From Bdellovibrionales bacterium (lineage in GTDB: Bacteria > Bdellovibrionota > Bacteriovoracia > Bacteriovoracales > Bacteriovoracaceae), in assembly GCA_005791855.1 (NCBI GenBank), contig SXUH01000099.1:1-6469 (forward strand): a DNA stretch of 6,469 bases, written 5' to 3'. Below the pieces are notes generated by a model. The model saw only the letters and a program-made list of their open reading frames with translations, ran no database searches and was not told where the DNA came from. Of the stretch, positions 6,190 through 6,469 are shown one piece after another (position 1 is the stretch's first letter; each line of letters begins with the position of its first letter). Made by a program: the position numbers and the translations under genes.

Positions 6190-6469
6190 TTACTTAAGTC
6201 GAACGATCGCTCTTTCCCGGACTCCGTACGGAGGAAACTCCGAGCTCACGGAGACCGCTTCGAACTCACCGGTGACACTGTACGACGGTCCGGTCGGAAC
6301 CTTCACCGCCATCAGGCTCTGGAGGATGGCGCCGGTGTTAAGGACGCCGATCGTCTTCCCTTGGATGTTCAGTTCGCACGAGCTCGAGGCCGGGGCCCAG
6401 CCGGTGTTCAAGGCCGCGCAGCGGATCAGTCCCTTAACCGAATACATAGGTCCGGTTTGCGCGACCACC
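6190..6469 (-). CDS. Unrecognised protein, C-terminal 92 residues (5' end outside window)
   Basis: An open frame entering from the right edge and ending at TAA (6192-6190). No start codon within the window is needed or convincing; the GTG at 6468 is simply the first full codon, so the gene is partial. I do not recognise the family. The visible part is rich in Val, Ser, Thr and Gly, as in beta-rich exported proteins. It has two cysteines (RCAALN and SSSCELN, 15 residues apart) that could pair. The motif TGPMYSVKG near the start of the visible segment recurs as TGPSYSVTG about 53 residues later, suggesting tandem beta modules. High third-position GC in the frame and convergent placement at the palindrome support a real gene. 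Location and function are unknown. Confidence 0.6.
   Translation of the reverse strand, partial: VVAQTGPMYSVKGLIRCAALNTGWAPASSSCELNIQGKTIGVLNTGAILQSLMAVKVPTGPSYSVTGEFEAVSVSSEFPPYGVRERAIVRLK

Noticed and set aside
1..6469. CRISPR arrays, tRNA/rRNA genes, insertion sequences, attachment sites
   Set aside because: No regularly spaced repeats, RNA-gene signatures, transposase motifs or terminal inverted repeats were seen in either strand.

Overview
This is a GC-rich bacterial window. Coding parts prefer C/G at third positions, and AT-rich stretches fall mainly in the two divergent intergenic gaps and the adjoining 5' gene ends. Five complete genes and two edge-truncated genes are supported. The organism cannot be named from the sequence. 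Sec-type signal peptides, a NarL/NarX-type two-component pair and a secreted PA-domain M28 aminopeptidase would suit a protein-degrading or predatory proteobacterium-like or Bdellovibrionota-like lineage, but that is only a guess. No tRNA, rRNA, CRISPR, insertion sequence or transposase was seen.

Layout. (1) 1-1704, minus strand: a two-component operon. A membrane-bound Cache-type sensor histidine kinase of the HisKA_3 class overlaps by 4 bases (ATGA) a NarL/FixJ-type response regulator whose 3' half lies outside the window. (2) 1705-1844: a divergent promoter region. (3) 1845-3695, plus strand: a tight two-gene operon of exported enzymes. The first resembles bacterial protein-glutaminase, with a Cys-His-Asp triad. 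The second is a peptidylarginine deiminase/agmatine deiminase-fold enzyme carrying a signal peptide. (4) 3706-4521, minus strand: a classical short-chain dehydrogenase, convergent with the deiminase. (5) 4522-4636: a second AT-rich divergent promoter region. (6) 4637-6139, plus strand: an exported M28 aminopeptidase with a PA domain insert and a complete zinc-ligand set. (7) 6151-6179: a near-perfect 29-base palindrome between convergent genes, probably a terminator. (8) 6190-6469, minus strand: the C-terminal 92 residues of an unrecognised protein with an internal repeat.

The most interesting feature is the operon at 1845-3695. It pairs two secreted enzymes predicted to release ammonia from protein side chains: glutamine to glutamate, and arginine to citrulline. 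Both changes make proteins more negatively charged. The operon is transcribed divergently from a sensor kinase/regulator pair that could control it. The nearby aminopeptidase adds a third exported protein-acting enzyme. The joint role, whether modification of host or prey proteins, nitrogen scavenging or extracellular pH control, is inference.
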